A DNA stretch of 5,593 nucleotides from Anaerolineae bacterium (lineage in GTDB: Bacteria > Chloroflexota > Anaerolineae > 4572-78 > NAK82): assembly GCA_030598425.1 (NCBI GenBank), contig JAUVPY010000215.1, forward strand, positions 1-5,593, written 5' to 3'. This document shows positions 5,107 to 5,593 of the stretch, in pieces. The first letter of the stretch is position 1, and each line of letters starts with the position of its first letter. Below the pieces are notes generated by a model. That model worked only from the letters and a program-made list of their open reading frames with translations. It was not told where the DNA came from and searched no databases. Position numbers and translations under genes: made by a program.

Positions 5107-5593
5107 TTGGCCGATATCTTTATCTCCTACGCCCGCGATGACGACGAGCCCTTCGTCAAGGGGCTCTACAATGATCTGACCGAGGCTGGCTTCGACGTGT
5201 GGTGGGATCGCGAAGCGATGGAAAGCCGCGGCCGCACCTTTCTGCAGGAGATCCGCGACGCCATCGCGGCCGTGGATCGGCTCATCCTGGTCGTCGGTCC
5301 AAAAGCGGTTGAGTCGGACTACGTGCGCTACGAGTGGGAGTTTGCGCTGGCCACTTGCAAGGTGGTGATCCCCATCCTGCGCCTGGGCGACTATGACCTC
5401 TTGCCCTCCGTGTTTCCCAAAGTTCACTGCATCGACTTTCGAAAGAGCCGGCCTTATGCTGCTGCATTGGGGGAGCTGGTAGATCGAAACCTCAAGAAGC
5501 CCCTGCCCGACCTGGCGCCCCTGCACGGGGTGAATGCGCTGCCGCCTCACTTCTTACCGCGCCCGGATGCCATCGACAGCCTCAAGCGCACGC
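5107..5593 (+). CDS. TIR domain protein, N-terminal part, probable TIR-STAND (NB-ARC) NTPase
   Basis: The first 162 residues are visible and the gene continues past the right edge. The TIR fold begins at once: Asp3-Ile-Phe-Ile-Ser-Tyr-Ala-Arg (box 1), Val31-Trp-Trp-Asp-Arg-Glu, and Asp71-Tyr-Val-Arg-Tyr-Glu76-Trp-Glu. By alignment with the Trp-Val-x-x-Glu region of SARM1-type TIRs, Glu76 is the likely NAD-cleaving catalytic residue. The TIR ends near residue 130. Residues 139-162 carry Gly-Val-x-Ala-Leu-Pro-Pro-His-Phe-Leu-Pro-Arg-Pro, a linker I associate with the entry to NB-ARC/STAND domains; the P-loop would follow just outside the window. In known TIR-STAND proteins, target sensing by C-terminal repeats activates NAD depletion, often as phage defence. 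That role is inferred here. The TTG start is supported by AGGAGG 9 bases upstream. Confidence 0.88.
   Translation, partial: MADIFISYARDDDEPFVKGLYNDLTEAGFDVWWDREAMESRGRTFLQEIRDAIAAVDRLILVVGPKAVESDYVRYEWEFALATCKVVIPILRLGDYDLLPSVFPKVHCIDFRKSRPYAAALGELVDRNLKKPLPDLAPLHGVNALPPHFLPRPDAIDSLKRT

Noticed and set aside
1..5593. tRNA, rRNA, transposase or integrase genes
   Set aside because: No cloverleaf-like segment, rRNA signature or DDE/tyrosine-recombinase motifs were seen on either strand.

Overview
The window is a moderately GC-rich (by eye about 60%) bacterial segment in which every gene I can support is on the + strand. The genes are an ABC/SMC-type ATPase (3' part only), an HD-domain phosphohydrolase, a cysteine-cluster (YkgJ-type) protein, a small four-helix membrane protein, a PhoD-type metallophosphatase, and the 5' end of a TIR domain protein that seems to lead into a STAND/NB-ARC NTPase. 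Three starts look like TTG behind good Shine-Dalgarno sequences. TGA and TAA both act as ordinary stops. The gene mix and the AATTCGTG-type intergenic repeats suggest an environmental bacterium, possibly Chloroflexota (Anaerolineae-like). That placement is a guess; nothing in the window fixes the phylum.

Left part (1-2082): the ATPase has a C-loop, Walker B, D-loop and H-loop, then a C-terminal CxxC...CxC zinc-ribbon-like tail. Its frame is open back to base 2 except for one TGA at 56-58. That TGA sits where the second cysteine of a Rad50-type zinc hook (CPLC) is expected, so the gene is broken, recoded or mis-sequenced there. The HD gene begins inside the ATPase stop codon (TTGA overlap, 1588-1591), so the two form a translationally coupled pair.

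Middle (2083-3470): the YkgJ-type gene has its own short upstream region. It is followed by about 390 bases without a convincing gene, which hold a G-rich TGGA tandem tract, degenerate AACGAATT/AATTCGT repeat pieces, an 18-bp direct repeat with a promoter-like pair, and a 7-codon mini-ORF touching the membrane-protein start. A strong 15-bp hairpin separates the membrane protein from the phosphatase gene.

Right part (3471-5593): the PhoD-type phosphatase has no signal peptide and so is probably cytoplasmic. It is followed by a 24-bp-arm inverted repeat of AATTCGTG type, then the TIR-STAND gene, which runs off the right edge just before its expected P-loop.

An SMC-like zinc-hook ATPase and a TIR-STAND protein close together resemble an anti-phage defence neighbourhood, with the coupled ATPase-HD pair as the least familiar element. 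The other genes look like ordinary cargo, and I see no evidence that all of them work as one system.
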